Notes: a model not told the origin generated them from the letters alone. Counted from the first letter of the stretch, positions 43,654-52,271 are shown. The stretch is DNA of 64,000 bases from an uncultured Prevotella sp. (GCA_900545525.1 UQZX01000002.1:1-64000), one strand, 5' to 3'. Numbers and translations: made by a program.

Positions 43654-44691
43654 ATGAGTAAACTGATTGTTCCAAAGGATTATGTCTCTCTGCTCGGAAT
43701 GAGGCAGACAGAGCAGGGTATAAAGCTGATAAAAGAGTTTTTTCAGCAGAACCTTTCAACCGAGTTGCGCCTGCGGAGGGTGACGGCACCGCTGTTTGTG
43801 CTGAAGGGTCTGGGCATAAACGACGACCTGAACGGGGTGGAGCGCCCTGTAACATTTCCCATAAAAGATCTTGGAGAGGCAGAGGCGGAGGTGGTTCACT
43901 CGCTTGCCAAGTGGAAGAGGCTTACGCTTGCCGAGTATGAGGTGGAGCCGGGCTACGGCATATATACCGACATGAACGCTATACGTGCCGATGAGGAGCT
44001 TGACAACCTTCACTCGCTGTATGTGGACCAGTGGGACTGGGAGGCGGTGATTACTGCCGCGCAGCGCAACATCGACTTCCTTAAAACAACGGTAAGGCGC
44101 ATCTATGCCGCCATATTGCGCACGGAGTTCCTTGTCTGTGAGCGCTATCCGCAGATAAAGCCGTTTCTGCCGGAAGACATACATTTCATACACAGTGAAG
44201 ACTTGCTCGCCATGTATCCCGACAAGGACGCAAAAGAGCGTGAGGACCTTATATGCAAGAAGTACGGTGCGGTGTTTGTGATAGGCATAGGCGGTCAGAT
44301 TGGTGGCGGTGAGCCCCACGACGGCCGTGCGCCTGACTACGACGACTGGACAACAGAGACCGCTGCCGGTCATCGCGGTCTTAACGGTGACATACTTATA
44401 TGGTATCCCGTCCTCGGCAGGGCGGTGGAACTTTCGTCCATGGGTATACGTGTGGACGGTGAGGCATTGATGCGCCAGCTTGAGATAAAGGGACAGTCGG
44501 GGCGTGCGTCTCTTTATTTTCACAAGAAGCTTCTTGGCGGAGAGCTTCCTTTAAGCATTGGCGGCGGAATAGGGCAGAGCCGTCTCTGCATGGTGCTTCT
44601 TCACAAGGCGCATCTCGGAGAGATACAGGCAAGTATATGGCCGGACGAGATGAAGAAAGAATGTGAAGAGGCGGGGATGATGATTATTTGA
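43654..44691 (+). CDS. asnA: aspartate-ammonia ligase AsnA
   Basis: A 345-residue cytosolic ATP-dependent asparagine synthetase that uses free ammonia (AMP-forming, class II aminoacyl-tRNA synthetase fold). Characteristic blocks: NDDLNGVERPVTFPIKD, HSLAKWKRLTLAEY, YTDMNAIRADEELDN, GIGGQIGGGEPHDGRAPDYDDW and the C-terminal LPLSIGGGIGQSRLCM (motif-3-like). Complete and of normal length. It converges with a lipoprotein gene across a 149-bp palindrome that begins at its stop codon. Confidence 0.97.
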   Translation: MSKLIVPKDYVSLLGMRQTEQGIKLIKEFFQQNLSTELRLRRVTAPLFVLKGLGINDDLNGVERPVTFPIKDLGEAEAEVVHSLAKWKRLTLAEYEVEPGYGIYTDMNAIRADEELDNLHSLYVDQWDWEAVITAAQRNIDFLKTTVRRIYAAILRTEFLVCERYPQIKPFLPEDIHFIHSEDLLAMYPDKDAKEREDLICKKYGAVFVIGIGGQIGGGEPHDGRAPDYDDWTTETAAGHRGLNGDILIWYPVLGRAVELSSMGIRVDGEALMRQLEIKGQSGRASLYFHKKLLGGELPLSIGGGIGQSRLCMVLLHKAHLGEIQASIWPDEMKKECEEAGMMII

Positions 44692-44839
44692 AATGAAGAA
44701 TGATGAATGAAGAATGAAGAATTTGCTGCCGCCGTGTTATTATTAGGCTAATTGGACCAATAAGACTAATTAGCCTAATAAGACCAATAGGACAACGGCG
44801 GCAGCAAATTCTTCATTCTTCATTCATCATTCTTCATTT
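44691..44839. repeat. giant perfect inverted repeat with a 9-bp array in its loop
   Basis: Two 45-bp perfectly complementary arms (44691-44735 and 44795-44839; GAAGAATGATGAATGAAGAA-type sequence ending GCTGCCGCCGT) enclose a 59-base loop. The loop holds 9-bp-period array copy 6 (44738-44794: GGCTAATTG, GACCAATAA, GACTAATTA, GCCTAATAA, GACCAATAG). It fills the gap between converging asnA and lipoprotein genes base for base, so a two-way terminator role is likely. Confidence 0.95.
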
Positions 44840-44840
44840 T

Positions 44841-45398
44841 TTATAACCGGAACTTCCTTACCGGTTTTTCCCCGTTGGCAGGCATGACACCCTTTGACTT
44901 CATCCTTGCATTCTGCTTTGCTCCGTACCAGTAGTCCCAGCCCCACTCGTAGTCGTTCCAGTTCGGTGAAGACACATGCGTAAGGCGGAAGTCCACATAA
45001 TTGCCGTTGTCATATATCGTCCCGGTGAAATAATTGTCGCTGAGCCTGTAGTCGTATATTTCGACATACGAGCCTTCTTCCCTGAACCATACTCTGATAA
45101 CACCGTTGTTTACCTGCCAGTCTATATGGTTGGCAACATAATCTCCCCACGGCGCACGGCTGTAATAGTCAATCCAATATCCCTGACCGGACGAATAGGT
45201 GTAGGGGTCGCGCAGGAAACAAATCTCCGAATAAGTGGACCGGTATTCATATCCGTTATAGTCGAGAGACACATACATGTTGCCTTTCCACGTCCCTTCA
45301 AGGGTGTAGGCAATCTCGTCGTCCTCATCACAACTGATAAACGTGAACGGCAGAAGCGCCACAAGCATAAACGCACAAAAACGTGTAAATCTTTTCAT
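44841..45398 (-). CDS. surface-exposed lipoprotein, unknown function
   Basis: A 185-residue lipoprotein. Lipobox FISC with Cys23 is followed at once by DEDDE, an acidic stretch like the Bacteroidota lipoprotein export signal, predicting the outer face of the outer membrane. The mature part is rich in Tyr, Trp and Asp and looks like a small beta-barrel/lipocalin-type fold (LEGTWKGNMYVSLDYNGYEY, GVIRVWFREEGSYVEI). No known domain is recognised. Its promoter is at 45440-45471 on the minus strand. Confidence 0.75.
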   Translation of the reverse strand: MKRFTRFCAFMLVALLPFTFISCDEDDEIAYTLEGTWKGNMYVSLDYNGYEYRSTYSEICFLRDPYTYSSGQGYWIDYYSRAPWGDYVANHIDWQVNNGVIRVWFREEGSYVEIYDYRLSDNYFTGTIYDNGNYVDFRLTHVSSPNWNDYEWGWDYWYGAKQNARMKSKGVMPANGEKPVRKFRL

Positions 45399-45439
45399 AA
45401 TCGCAGTGTTTTATTTGTTATTACTTTAAATTCCTGCTG

Positions 45440-45471
45440 CAAAAATAATGTTTTTCCACGTACGGCACAAG
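45440..45471 (-). promoter_or_regulatory. promoter of the 44841-45398 lipoprotein gene
   Basis: Minus strand: CTTG (plus CAAG 45468-45471), 20 bases, TATTTTTG (plus CAAAAATA 45440-45447). Confidence 0.6.
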
Positions 45472-45834
45472 TATGAAACCCATATTGTTCGGTAGGGATT
45501 TTCCTACAGAGGAAGGGAGGAAATCTTATTTGAAGATTTCATTTGAAGTTAAAGAAGATTTTATTTGAAGTTAAAGAAGTTAAGGAAGTCAAAGAAGTTA
45601 AAGGACGAATGTCTTGTTTATTTGAAGTTTAGAAAGTCAAAAAGATTAATACAATACTATTACACGCAGGTTTTCAATGCTTAGACATTAGTCCTTTAAC
45701 TTCCTTAACTTCCTTAACTTCCGTCTTAACTTCCTTAACTTCTTTAACTTCAAATAAATCTTCAAATAAACAAAACAACTTCTAAATAAAACATAATAAA
45801 GTAATAAGTTGCAATGTTAAATCATAATTTTCTT
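45472..45834. repeat. inverted purine/pyrimidine simple-repeat tracts
   Basis: No gene. 45524-45604 is repeats of GAAGTTAAAGAAG; 45683-45790 is the complementary type (CTTCCTTAACTTCC, TTAACTTCAAATAAATCTTC). Together they could fold into a long imperfect hairpin. GAAGTTAAAGGACGAATGTCT here recurs, with one change, near 11685. Confidence 0.7.
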
Positions 45835-45835
45835 A

Positions 45836-45843
45836 TACCTTTG
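45836..45843 (+). promoter_or_regulatory. -7 element of the glutathione-peroxidase gene
   Basis: TACCTTTG matches TAnnTTTG, 74 bases before the start codon. No clear -33 element. Confidence 0.45.
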
Positions 45844-45917
45844 TAATAAACAAGGCAGACACGCATGACATGTGCTGCTTAAAATGAATATAAACAAACA
45901 TATTAACAAAGAATGAT

Positions 45918-46472
45918 ATGAAGACTATTTACGACTACACTGTAAAGGACAGAAAAGGAAGTCCCGTTTCTTTGGGGGCTTTTGCCAACGAAGTTGTTCT
46001 GATAGTTAACACCGCCACGAAGTGCGGATTCACACCGCAATATGAAGAGCTGGAGAAGCTTTACGAGACATATCACAGCCGCGGCTTTGACATTCTCGAT
46101 TTTCCGTGCAATCAGTTCGGGCAGCAGGCTCCCGGCACTGACGAGTCGATACACAGCTTCTGCAAGCTGACATACGGCACACAGTTTCCCCGCTTCAAGA
46201 AGCTTAAGGTAAACGGAGACGATGCCGACCCGCTGTACAAGTTCCTCACAAGCCAGAAAGGCTTTGCCGGCTGGGACATGTCTCATCCCATAGCGCCCGT
46301 GCTTGAAGACATGCTGTCGAAGGAAGATCCCGACTACAAGGATAAGCCGAGCATAAAATGGAACTTCACCAAGTTTCTCATCAACAAGAAGGGACAGGTG
46401 GTCGCACGCTTTGAGCCTACGGAGAAAATAGAGAACATTGCAAAGAAAATCGAAGAACTTTTGGGAGAATAG
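45918..46472 (+). CDS. glutathione peroxidase family (BtuE-like) thiol peroxidase
   Basis: A 184-residue protein of the GPx family. Peroxidatic Cys36 lies in NTATKCGFTPQY, the second conserved block is FPCNQFGQQ (Gln70 of the tetrad), and WNFTKFL supplies Trp/Asn. The enzyme has Cys rather than selenocysteine, and bacterial homologues generally use thioredoxin. It sits next to trxB (next gene downstream), which fits thioredoxin-fed peroxide removal. Cytosolic; no signal peptide. Confidence 0.95.
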   Translation: MKTIYDYTVKDRKGSPVSLGAFANEVVLIVNTATKCGFTPQYEELEKLYETYHSRGFDILDFPCNQFGQQAPGTDESIHSFCKLTYGTQFPRFKKLKVNGDDADPLYKFLTSQKGFAGWDMSHPIAPVLEDMLSKEDPDYKDKPSIKWNFTKFLINKKGQVVARFEPTEKIENIAKKIEELLGE

Positions 46473-46552
46473 AGACTAATTAGGCTAATAAGACTTATTG
46501 GTCCCATAAGACTTATTGGTCCTATAAGCCTTATTAGCCCCAAAATCCAATA
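46473..46552. repeat. 9-bp-period array (copy 7)
   Basis: Eight 9-mers (GACTAATTA, GGCTAATAA, GACTTATTG, GTCCCATAA, GTCCTATAA, GCCTTATTA) starting almost at the gpx stop, between it and trxB. Confidence 0.85.
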
Positions 46553-46577
46553 ATCCCCCATAAGAATACAATTAATA

Positions 46578-47519
46578 ATGGAACAAAGAGAACACGTGCG
46601 CTGCCTGATTGTGGGCAGCGGTCCCGCCGGATATACGGCGGCAATATATGCGTCGCGCGCCAACCTGCACCCCGTTGAATACTGCGGCATGCAGCCCGGA
46701 GGACAGCTTACGCAGACAACAACGGTGGAGAACTTTCCCGGATATCCCGGCGGGGTGGACGGCAACCAGATGATGATGGAGATGCGGCAGCAGGCAGAGG
46801 CGTTCGGAGCCGACCTGCGCGACGGAGTGATAGTAAAGGCTGATCTCAGCAAGGCACCATACGTGCTGACAACCGAAAGCGGGAAGGAGATAGAGGCAGA
46901 CACGGTGATAATAGCCACTGGTGCATCCGCCAAGTATCTCGGGCTGGAAGACGAGAAGAAATACAACGGCATGGGTGTGTCTGCATGTGCCACATGCGAC
47001 GGATTTTTCTACCGCAGGAAGACTGTTGCCGTGGTCGGCGGCGGCGATACAGCATGCGAAGACGCGCTGTATCTGTCGGAACTTGCAGAGAAAGTGTATA
47101 TGATTGTGCGGAAGCCTTTCCTTCGCGCATCGGACGTAATGCAGAAGCGCGTGAAGGATAGGGAAAACATCGAGATCTTGTTTGAGCACAACACGCTCGG
47201 GCTGTTCGGAAAGAACGGTGTTGAGGGTGCACGCCTTATACGCCGCAAGGGCGAGGCGGACGAGACGGAGGTGGAAATAAAGATAGACGGGTTCTTCCTT
47301 GCCATAGGGCACACACCAAACTCGGGAGTGTTCAGCGAGTGGCTCGATACCGACGAGACGGGATATATAAAGACCGTTCCGGGCACACCGCTGACAAACA
47401 TACCGGGAGTGTTCGCCGCAGGCGACGTTGCAGACCCGCGTTACCGTCAGGCTATAACAGCCGCAGGAAGCGGATGCAAGGCTGCAATGGAAGCGGAAAA
47501 ATTCTTGAATAATTTATAA
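46578..47519 (+). CDS. trxB: thioredoxin-disulfide reductase
   Basis: A 313-residue FAD/NADPH enzyme that reduces thioredoxin. FAD loop GSGPAGYTAAIYASRA (13-28), GGQL and the redox pair Cys137-Ala-Thr-Cys140 in SACATCDG are intact, as are the NADPH loop VVGGGDTACEDALYLSELA and the C-terminal FAAGDVADPRYRQAITAAGSGCKAA. It is likely co-expressed with the preceding peroxidase. A low-complexity spacer (47520-47638) follows. Confidence 0.96.
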   Translation: MEQREHVRCLIVGSGPAGYTAAIYASRANLHPVEYCGMQPGGQLTQTTTVENFPGYPGGVDGNQMMMEMRQQAEAFGADLRDGVIVKADLSKAPYVLTTESGKEIEADTVIIATGASAKYLGLEDEKKYNGMGVSACATCDGFFYRRKTVAVVGGGDTACEDALYLSELAEKVYMIVRKPFLRASDVMQKRVKDRENIEILFEHNTLGLFGKNGVEGARLIRRKGEADETEVEIKIDGFFLAIGHTPNSGVFSEWLDTDETGYIKTVPGTPLTNIPGVFAAGDVADPRYRQAITAAGSGCKAAMEAEKFLNNL

Positions 47520-47638
47520 TTCATAATTTATAATTGATAATCGCAGCGCAGCGAGAACAATTCGTAACTCCAACCCCGTAACTCGTAATTCCAAACTCGT
47601 AATTCGTAACTCAAAACTCGTAATTCATAACTCCAAAA
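47520..47638. repeat. dispersed AT-rich repeat with TCGCAGCGCAGCGAGAACAA
   Basis: AATTTATAATTGATAATCGC then AGCGCAGCGAGAACAATTCG, followed by repeats of CGTAACTCCAAACTCGTAATT. The same module appears in both arms of the inverted repeat around the amidase gene (62774-62801 and, reversed, 61986-62010). Confidence 0.75.
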
Positions 47639-48997
47639 ATGAGACAAAAGAAATTCATACTACAGGAAAACGAACTTCCCATACAATGGTATAACATACA
47701 GGCGGACATGGTGAACAAACCCATGCCGCCGCTTAATCCCGCAACAATGAAGCCGCTGAAGGCTGAAGACATGTTCCCCATATTCTGTGAGGAATGCTGC
47801 CGGCAGGAACTGGATCAGGAACATGCGTGGATAGACATTCCCGAAGAAGTGCAGGAGCGCTATAAATACTACCGCTCCACGCCGCTTGTGCGTGCGTATG
47901 CCCTTGAGGAGGCTCTCGGAACGCCCGCGCACATATACTTCAAGAACGAGAGTGCCAGTCCGCTGGGCAGTCACAAGATAAACTCCGCCATACCGCAGTG
48001 TTACTACTGCAAGCAGGAGGGCGTTACAAATGTAACGACAGAGACTGGTGCCGGGCAGTGGGGAACGGCGCTTAGCTATGCAGCCAAGATATTCGGACTG
48101 GAGGCTGCCGTATATCAGGTTAAGATAACACTAAACCAGAAACCTTATCGCAGCATACTTATGCGTACGTTCGGGGCGCAGGTGACAGGCTCGCCGTCAA
48201 TGTCGACGCGTGCGGGCAAGGATATCATCACACGCGACCCGTCGCACCAAGGCTCGTTGGGCACGGCAATATCCGAGGCGATAGAACTGGCGACGACAAC
48301 GCCGAACTGTAAATATACTCTCGGCTCGGTGCTGAACCACGTTACGCTGCATCAGACCGTCATCGGGCTGGAAGCGGAGAAACAAATGGAAATGGCAGGT
48401 GAATATCCGGACATAGTGATAGGGTGTTTCGGCGGAGGGTCAAACTTCGGCGGCATATCATTCCCATTCATGCGTCATAACATACTTGACGGGAAGACAA
48501 CGGAGTTTATCGCAGCCGAGCCGGAGAGCTGTCCAAAGCTTACGCGCGGAGTGTTCCGGTATGACTTTGGCGATGAGGCGGGATATACTCCTCTGTTGCC
48601 TATGTTTACTCTCGGGCACGAATTCAGACCGGCAAACATCCATGCGGGCGGACTTCGCTATCACGGTGCCGGCGTGATAGTGTCACAGTTGCTGAAAGAC
48701 AACATGATGCACGGTGTGGACATACCGCAGCTGGAGTCGTTCGATGCAGGCATGCTCTTTGCGCGTACAGAGGGAATTGTCCCTGCTCCCGAAAGCTGCC
48801 ATGCCATAGCGTCTGCAATACGCGAGGCAAACAAGTGCAAGGCAAGCGGCGAGGAAAAGGTTATACTGTTCAACCTCAGTGGTCACGGTCTCATAGACAT
48901 GCCGTCCTACAGCCAGTATCTTAACGGTGACCTCATTAACTTCAAGGTTTCCGATGAGGACATAATGAAGTTTACGAAAGATATACCGGAGGTTTGA
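47639..48997 (+). CDS. TrpB2-type tryptophan synthase beta chain
   Basis: A 452-residue PLP enzyme of the TrpB2 branch. PLP-binding Lys113 is in SPLGSHKINSA, the TETGAGQWG block (catalytic Glu) and the phosphate-cup GCFGGGSNFGG are present, and the long N-terminal extension (about 1-75) is typical of TrpB2. It would condense indole with serine. No trpA or other trp gene is nearby, consistent with TrpB2 acting alone as an indole-salvage enzyme. Confidence 0.95.
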   Translation: MRQKKFILQENELPIQWYNIQADMVNKPMPPLNPATMKPLKAEDMFPIFCEECCRQELDQEHAWIDIPEEVQERYKYYRSTPLVRAYALEEALGTPAHIYFKNESASPLGSHKINSAIPQCYYCKQEGVTNVTTETGAGQWGTALSYAAKIFGLEAAVYQVKITLNQKPYRSILMRTFGAQVTGSPSMSTRAGKDIITRDPSHQGSLGTAISEAIELATTTPNCKYTLGSVLNHVTLHQTVIGLEAEKQMEMAGEYPDIVIGCFGGGSNFGGISFPFMRHNILDGKTTEFIAAEPESCPKLTRGVFRYDFGDEAGYTPLLPMFTLGHEFRPANIHAGGLRYHGAGVIVSQLLKDNMMHGVDIPQLESFDAGMLFARTEGIVPAPESCHAIASAIREANKCKASGEEKVILFNLSGHGLIDMPSYSQYLNGDLINFKVSDEDIMKFTKDIPEV

Positions 48998-49050
48998 GAA
49001 TAAAGAATCAGGAATTTGGATGTACGGACTGTCTGCCGTAAGGCTGATAT

Positions 49051-49087
49051 GGAGTAAAGGAATTTAGCACTGCCGTTCCTTTACTCC
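49051..49087 (+). terminator. hairpin after the trpB2-like gene
   Basis: A 12-bp perfect stem GGAGTAAAGGAA (49051-49062) with its complement (49076-49087) and a 13-base loop. There is no T-tract, so terminator function is uncertain. Confidence 0.5.
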
Positions 49088-49122
49088 GAAATTATTAATT
49101 ATAAATTATCAATTAGCATAAG

Positions 49123-49440
49123 GTGCTTATAAGGTGCAGGCTTGTTCCCAAGGACTTCTGTTTAAACCTGTTCGGACTGTTGCTCGCGCATGACACCGGA
49201 TGGATAGACGTTCATGTCTTAAACCATGAACGCATACACACCCTGCAGCAGCGCGAACTGCTGTTCGTTCCCTTTTATATCATATATATTGCCGAGTGGC
49301 TTCTGCACCTTGCACGCTACCGCAGCATGCACAGGGCATATATGGAGATATCATTCGAGAAAGAGGCGTATGTCCATGGGCATGACCTAACATATCCTGC
49401 AAGACGCAGGCATTTCGCACAATGGCGAAGTAGGAAATGA
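49123..49440 (+). CDS. small membrane-associated HExxH protein of a conserved Bacteroidota family
   Basis: A 105-residue protein starting at GTG (49123). Residues 35-39 are HERIH, a zinc-protease-type HExxH motif (as NHERIHTLQQREL). A hydrophobic helix follows (LLFVPFYIIYIAEWLLHLA, about 46-64). ISFEKEAYVHGHDLTYPARRRHF (about 76-98) supplies an acidic residue that could be a third zinc ligand. I remember near-identical short proteins across Bacteroidota, all uncharacterised. It may be a minimal gluzincin-like fold related to BlaR/M56 cores; activity is unproven. It stands alone and converges with dnaX. Confidence 0.75.
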   Translation: MLIRCRLVPKDFCLNLFGLLLAHDTGWIDVHVLNHERIHTLQQRELLFVPFYIIYIAEWLLHLARYRSMHRAYMEISFEKEAYVHGHDLTYPARRRHFAQWRSRK

Positions 49441-49538
49441 CATGAATTCGGTGCAAGGTATCATCAAACTGCTGGGTTAATGCGAAACAGAAGATTGATA
49501 TCTGTGAATTAAGATTCTTCGTTTTCAATCATTGTCTT

Positions 49539-51341
49539 TCAGACAATTTCCAGTTCCAGTTCCTTTCTCAGTCTTTCTATCGCCTTGTTTGCAGTTGTCA
49601 TTTCATCCAGCAGTTCGCGTGGAGACAATATTTTCTTTATCTCTTCCGGCTTTGCCTGCCTTATGTTGAGAGTTATTCCGGTGTTGTGCAGCGCAATGGC
49701 AAGCGTGTTACGTATCCTTCCCTTTATCCTTAGGATTTCTTCAAGCAATATCTTGTTGTCTACCACTATGTCTATGTCGGGGAGCGACGATATCGCCGGT
49801 CTTATGTTTTTCATCCTTGCGGCAAGACCAGCCATTTGCTGCGGCATGCGTTTGCACATGGCATACCACTGCATCTGCAGCATGTCGTCGTTAAACTCCT
49901 GTCGTTCGCCCGTGTCGGCTATCTCAGTCTCCTGTGCATCGCCTTGCCTTTCTGTCTTCTTTTTCAGGTTTGAGAATGTCTTTCCAATGTTTCCCAGCTT
50001 TATGACAGGAGCCTTGGGTGTGGTGTGAGTGCCGGCGGAAGGTGCCGCTGCCGCAGTTTCCGCACTGTTGTCATTTCTTTCCGTACCTGAAGGCGCAGAC
50101 GCCGCCTCAGGCTTTTTGTCCATTGCCGTCTGTTCCGTCGCCGCCACCTGTATAGCCGCTGTCTGACGGGCATCCGCAATGAGTTTTCTGAACAGGGATT
50201 TTATTCTTCTCTTGGGGCTGCGCCCCGCACCTTCGCCTTCGTCGTCGGGCTGGGTTATCTGTGCCATCTGTATCAGTGTCAGCTCCACCAGCAGGCGTTT
50301 GTTGCTGCTTTGTCGGTAGTTGACATCACAATCGTTCATTATCTTCAATGCCCTGTACAGGAACTTCGCCGGACAAACAGCCGCCTGCTCCCTGTATCTG
50401 TCGCGCTGCCGGTCGCTCACCTCGAGCATGTGCAGCGTGCTTTCGTCTTTTGCCATGAGAACGTTGCGCACATGTGCCGCCAGTCCGCTTATGAAGTGCC
50501 CTCCGTCAAAGCCCTTGGACACTACGCTGTTAAGCAGCACCATGACCCCGCTGACGTCGTTTTTAAGACAAAGTCCGGTAACCTTGAAATAGTTCTCGGC
50601 ATCAAGAACGTTGAGGTCTTCTATTACCTTGTCGTATGTAATGTTTCCCCCGCAGAAGCTTACAGCCTGGTCGAAAATGGAAAGCGCGTCGCGCATGCCT
50701 CCGTCCGCCTTTTCGGCAATGACGCCGAGGGCTTCATCTTCACAGGCAATGCCCTCTTTCTCTGCCACCATTTTAAGGTGCGACACGATGCCTGCCACCG
50801 ACATGCGCTCGAAGTCGTATATCTGGCAGCGCGATATTATCGTGGGCAATATCTTGTGCTTTTCCGTTGTTGCAAGGATGAATATCACGTGTGCCGGCGG
50901 TTCCTCGAGCGTTTTCAGGAATGCGTTGAACGCTGCAGTGGACAGCATGTGCACCTCGTCGATGATAAACACCTTGTATTTTCCCACCTGTGGCGGTATG
51001 CGCGTCTGCTCCATCAGTGCCTTTATGTTCTCAACGGAGTTGTTGCTGGCAGCGTCAAGCTCAAATATGTTGTACGAGCGCTGCTCGTTGAAAGCCATGC
51101 AGCTCTCGCACGTGTTGCATGCCTCGCCCTCTCCGGTTGGCGCCTGGCAGTTTATTGCCTTGGCAAAGATGCGCGCGCATGTCGTCTTTCCCACTCCCCG
51201 CGGACCGCAGAAGAGGTATGCGTGTGCCAGCTTGCCGCTCTTCACCGCATTCTTTAGCGTGGTGGTGAGAGCTGCCTGCCCCACAACCGAGTCGAAAGAC
51301 ATCGGGCGGTACTTGCGTGCCGATACGATATATTCCTTCAT
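49539..51341 (-). CDS. dnaX: DNA polymerase III subunit gamma/tau
   Basis: A 600-residue clamp-loader ATPase. Walker A GPRGVGKT (46-53), zinc-module cysteines 65, 75, 78 and 81 (CNTCESC), Walker B DEVHML, sensor-1 ATTEKHKILPTIISRC, and domains II-III to about 370 are intact. The C-terminal third is low-complexity linker then a conserved tail, as expected for tau. I saw no convincing programmed-frameshift site. Divergent from the ftsB-like gene; the two promoters lie within 51362-51398. Confidence 0.96.
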   Translation of the reverse strand: MKEYIVSARKYRPMSFDSVVGQAALTTTLKNAVKSGKLAHAYLFCGPRGVGKTTCARIFAKAINCQAPTGEGEACNTCESCMAFNEQRSYNIFELDAASNNSVENIKALMEQTRIPPQVGKYKVFIIDEVHMLSTAAFNAFLKTLEEPPAHVIFILATTEKHKILPTIISRCQIYDFERMSVAGIVSHLKMVAEKEGIACEDEALGVIAEKADGGMRDALSIFDQAVSFCGGNITYDKVIEDLNVLDAENYFKVTGLCLKNDVSGVMVLLNSVVSKGFDGGHFISGLAAHVRNVLMAKDESTLHMLEVSDRQRDRYREQAAVCPAKFLYRALKIMNDCDVNYRQSSNKRLLVELTLIQMAQITQPDDEGEGAGRSPKRRIKSLFRKLIADARQTAAIQVAATEQTAMDKKPEAASAPSGTERNDNSAETAAAAPSAGTHTTPKAPVIKLGNIGKTFSNLKKKTERQGDAQETEIADTGERQEFNDDMLQMQWYAMCKRMPQQMAGLAARMKNIRPAISSLPDIDIVVDNKILLEEILRIKGRIRNTLAIALHNTGITLNIRQAKPEEIKKILSPRELLDEMTTANKAIERLRKELELEIV

Positions 51342-51361
51342 GATAAATTAAAAGTTTTTCG

Positions 51362-51398
51362 CAAAGGTAACACTTTTAGCGGAATTTTATTACCTTTG
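51362..51398. promoter_or_regulatory. paired divergent -7 elements (dnaX and ftsB-like)
   Basis: Plus-strand CAAAGGTA (51362-51369) reads TACCTTTG toward dnaX; TACCTTTG (51391-51398) points toward the ftsB-like gene. The two boxes are 21 bases apart and identical in sequence. Confidence 0.65.
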
Positions 51399-51416
51399 CA
51401 ATTAAAATAATGGCAA

Positions 51417-51752
51417 ATGAGCAACTTAAATCCGATAGGCAGATTTCTTATACACAACCGCTACTGGATAGTGGTGATAGTGGGCGTGATGATAGTGGGC
51501 GTGTTTGACGAAAACAGTTTTATGAGGCGCGTGGAACTGGAGATGCAGATAAACAGCCTGAAGATGCAGATTGACGACTTTAATGCCCAGTATGAAGATG
51601 CGGAGGCTAAGCTCAGACAGTTGCGCATGAACCCGAAAGCGATAACGAAGATTGCGCGTGAGAACTATTTTATGAAAGCCGACGATGAGGACATCTTCGT
51701 GCTTAGCGATGACAAGAGACCTAATTCCGGGAAAAATGAAAAAGCTGAATAA
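51417..51752 (+). CDS. FtsB/DivIC-type septum formation initiator
   Basis: A 111-residue bitopic protein: short cytoplasmic N-terminus, one transmembrane helix (about 15-30, YWIVVIVGVMIVGVF), a coiled coil (about 36-72, VELEMQINSLKMQIDDFNAQYEDAEAKL) and a periplasmic tail with the ITKIARENYFMKADDEDIFVL pattern typical of FtsB/DivIC. It should act in the FtsQBL-type divisome complex. The next gene overlaps it by 17 bases. Confidence 0.9.
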   Translation: MSNLNPIGRFLIHNRYWIVVIVGVMIVGVFDENSFMRRVELEMQINSLKMQIDDFNAQYEDAEAKLRQLRMNPKAITKIARENYFMKADDEDIFVLSDDKRPNSGKNEKAE

Positions 51753-52152
51753 GTGGCAGAATGCCCTGTTCCTGCTCGGGGCATGTCTTATGGTGGCTGG
51801 TGCAGGCATGTATGTGTTCGGAACGGGCGGTGCTGCCTGCTGGGTGTTTGCAGCAGGTGCGGCGGCGTTTTGCAGCATGCAGTCCCTGCAGACCTATGAG
51901 GGGAGCAACTTTACGATACGCCGTCTGCGCCGCATAATGCTTATGGGCAACATGTTTTTCGTGATTTCGGCACTGCTGATGATTGAAAACACATACCGCT
52001 GGCTTTTCCCGTATTTCGTCAAGAACGGCATAGAGGGATACAACGCATATCTCCAATACATACACAACAACTGGGTAGTGACGCTCCTTGTGGCGGCAAT
52101 AATAGAACTGTATACCACTCACAGGATATCCCGTGAACTGGAGAAAATGTAA
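51736..52152 (+). CDS. small polytopic membrane protein of unknown function
   Basis: A 138-residue protein with four predicted transmembrane helices (about 9-27, 32-48, 69-84, 115-128). Start chosen at ATG 51736 (MKKLNKWQNALFLLGACLMVAG), which overlaps the end of the ftsB-like gene by 17 bases and makes translational coupling likely. A membrane protein of this kind often follows ftsB/divIC in Bacteroidota, as I remember; no function is assigned. Confidence 0.8.
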   Translation: MKKLNKWQNALFLLGACLMVAGAGMYVFGTGGAACWVFAAGAAAFCSMQSLQTYEGSNFTIRRLRRIMLMGNMFFVISALLMIENTYRWLFPYFVKNGIEGYNAYLQYIHNNWVVTLLVAAIIELYTTHRISRELEKM

Positions 52153-52221
52153 AAAACAGTTAAGAACTATACGTTTATTTTAAATTGAATGAACTTTTTT
52201 CGTAGTATCGATAATACATAG

Positions 52222-52229
52222 TACATTTG
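52222..52229 (+). promoter_or_regulatory. -7 element of the DUF4369 lipoprotein gene
   Basis: TACATTTG matches TAnnTTTG, 42 bases before the start. The -33 region is weak (TTCG at 52199-52202). Confidence 0.45.
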
Positions 52230-52271
52230 TACCAGAATTTTGTACGTTATATCGATATTACGAAAACAGTT

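Noticed and set aside
45524..45790. Structured ncRNA candidate
   Set aside because: The inverted purine/pyrimidine tracts are low-complexity simple repeats; pairing is expected by composition and no known RNA family is recognised.
49539..51341. Programmed frameshift site in dnaX
   Set aside because: I looked for an A6G-type slippery run with a downstream stem and saw only a shorter A-run near 49970, with no clear structure.
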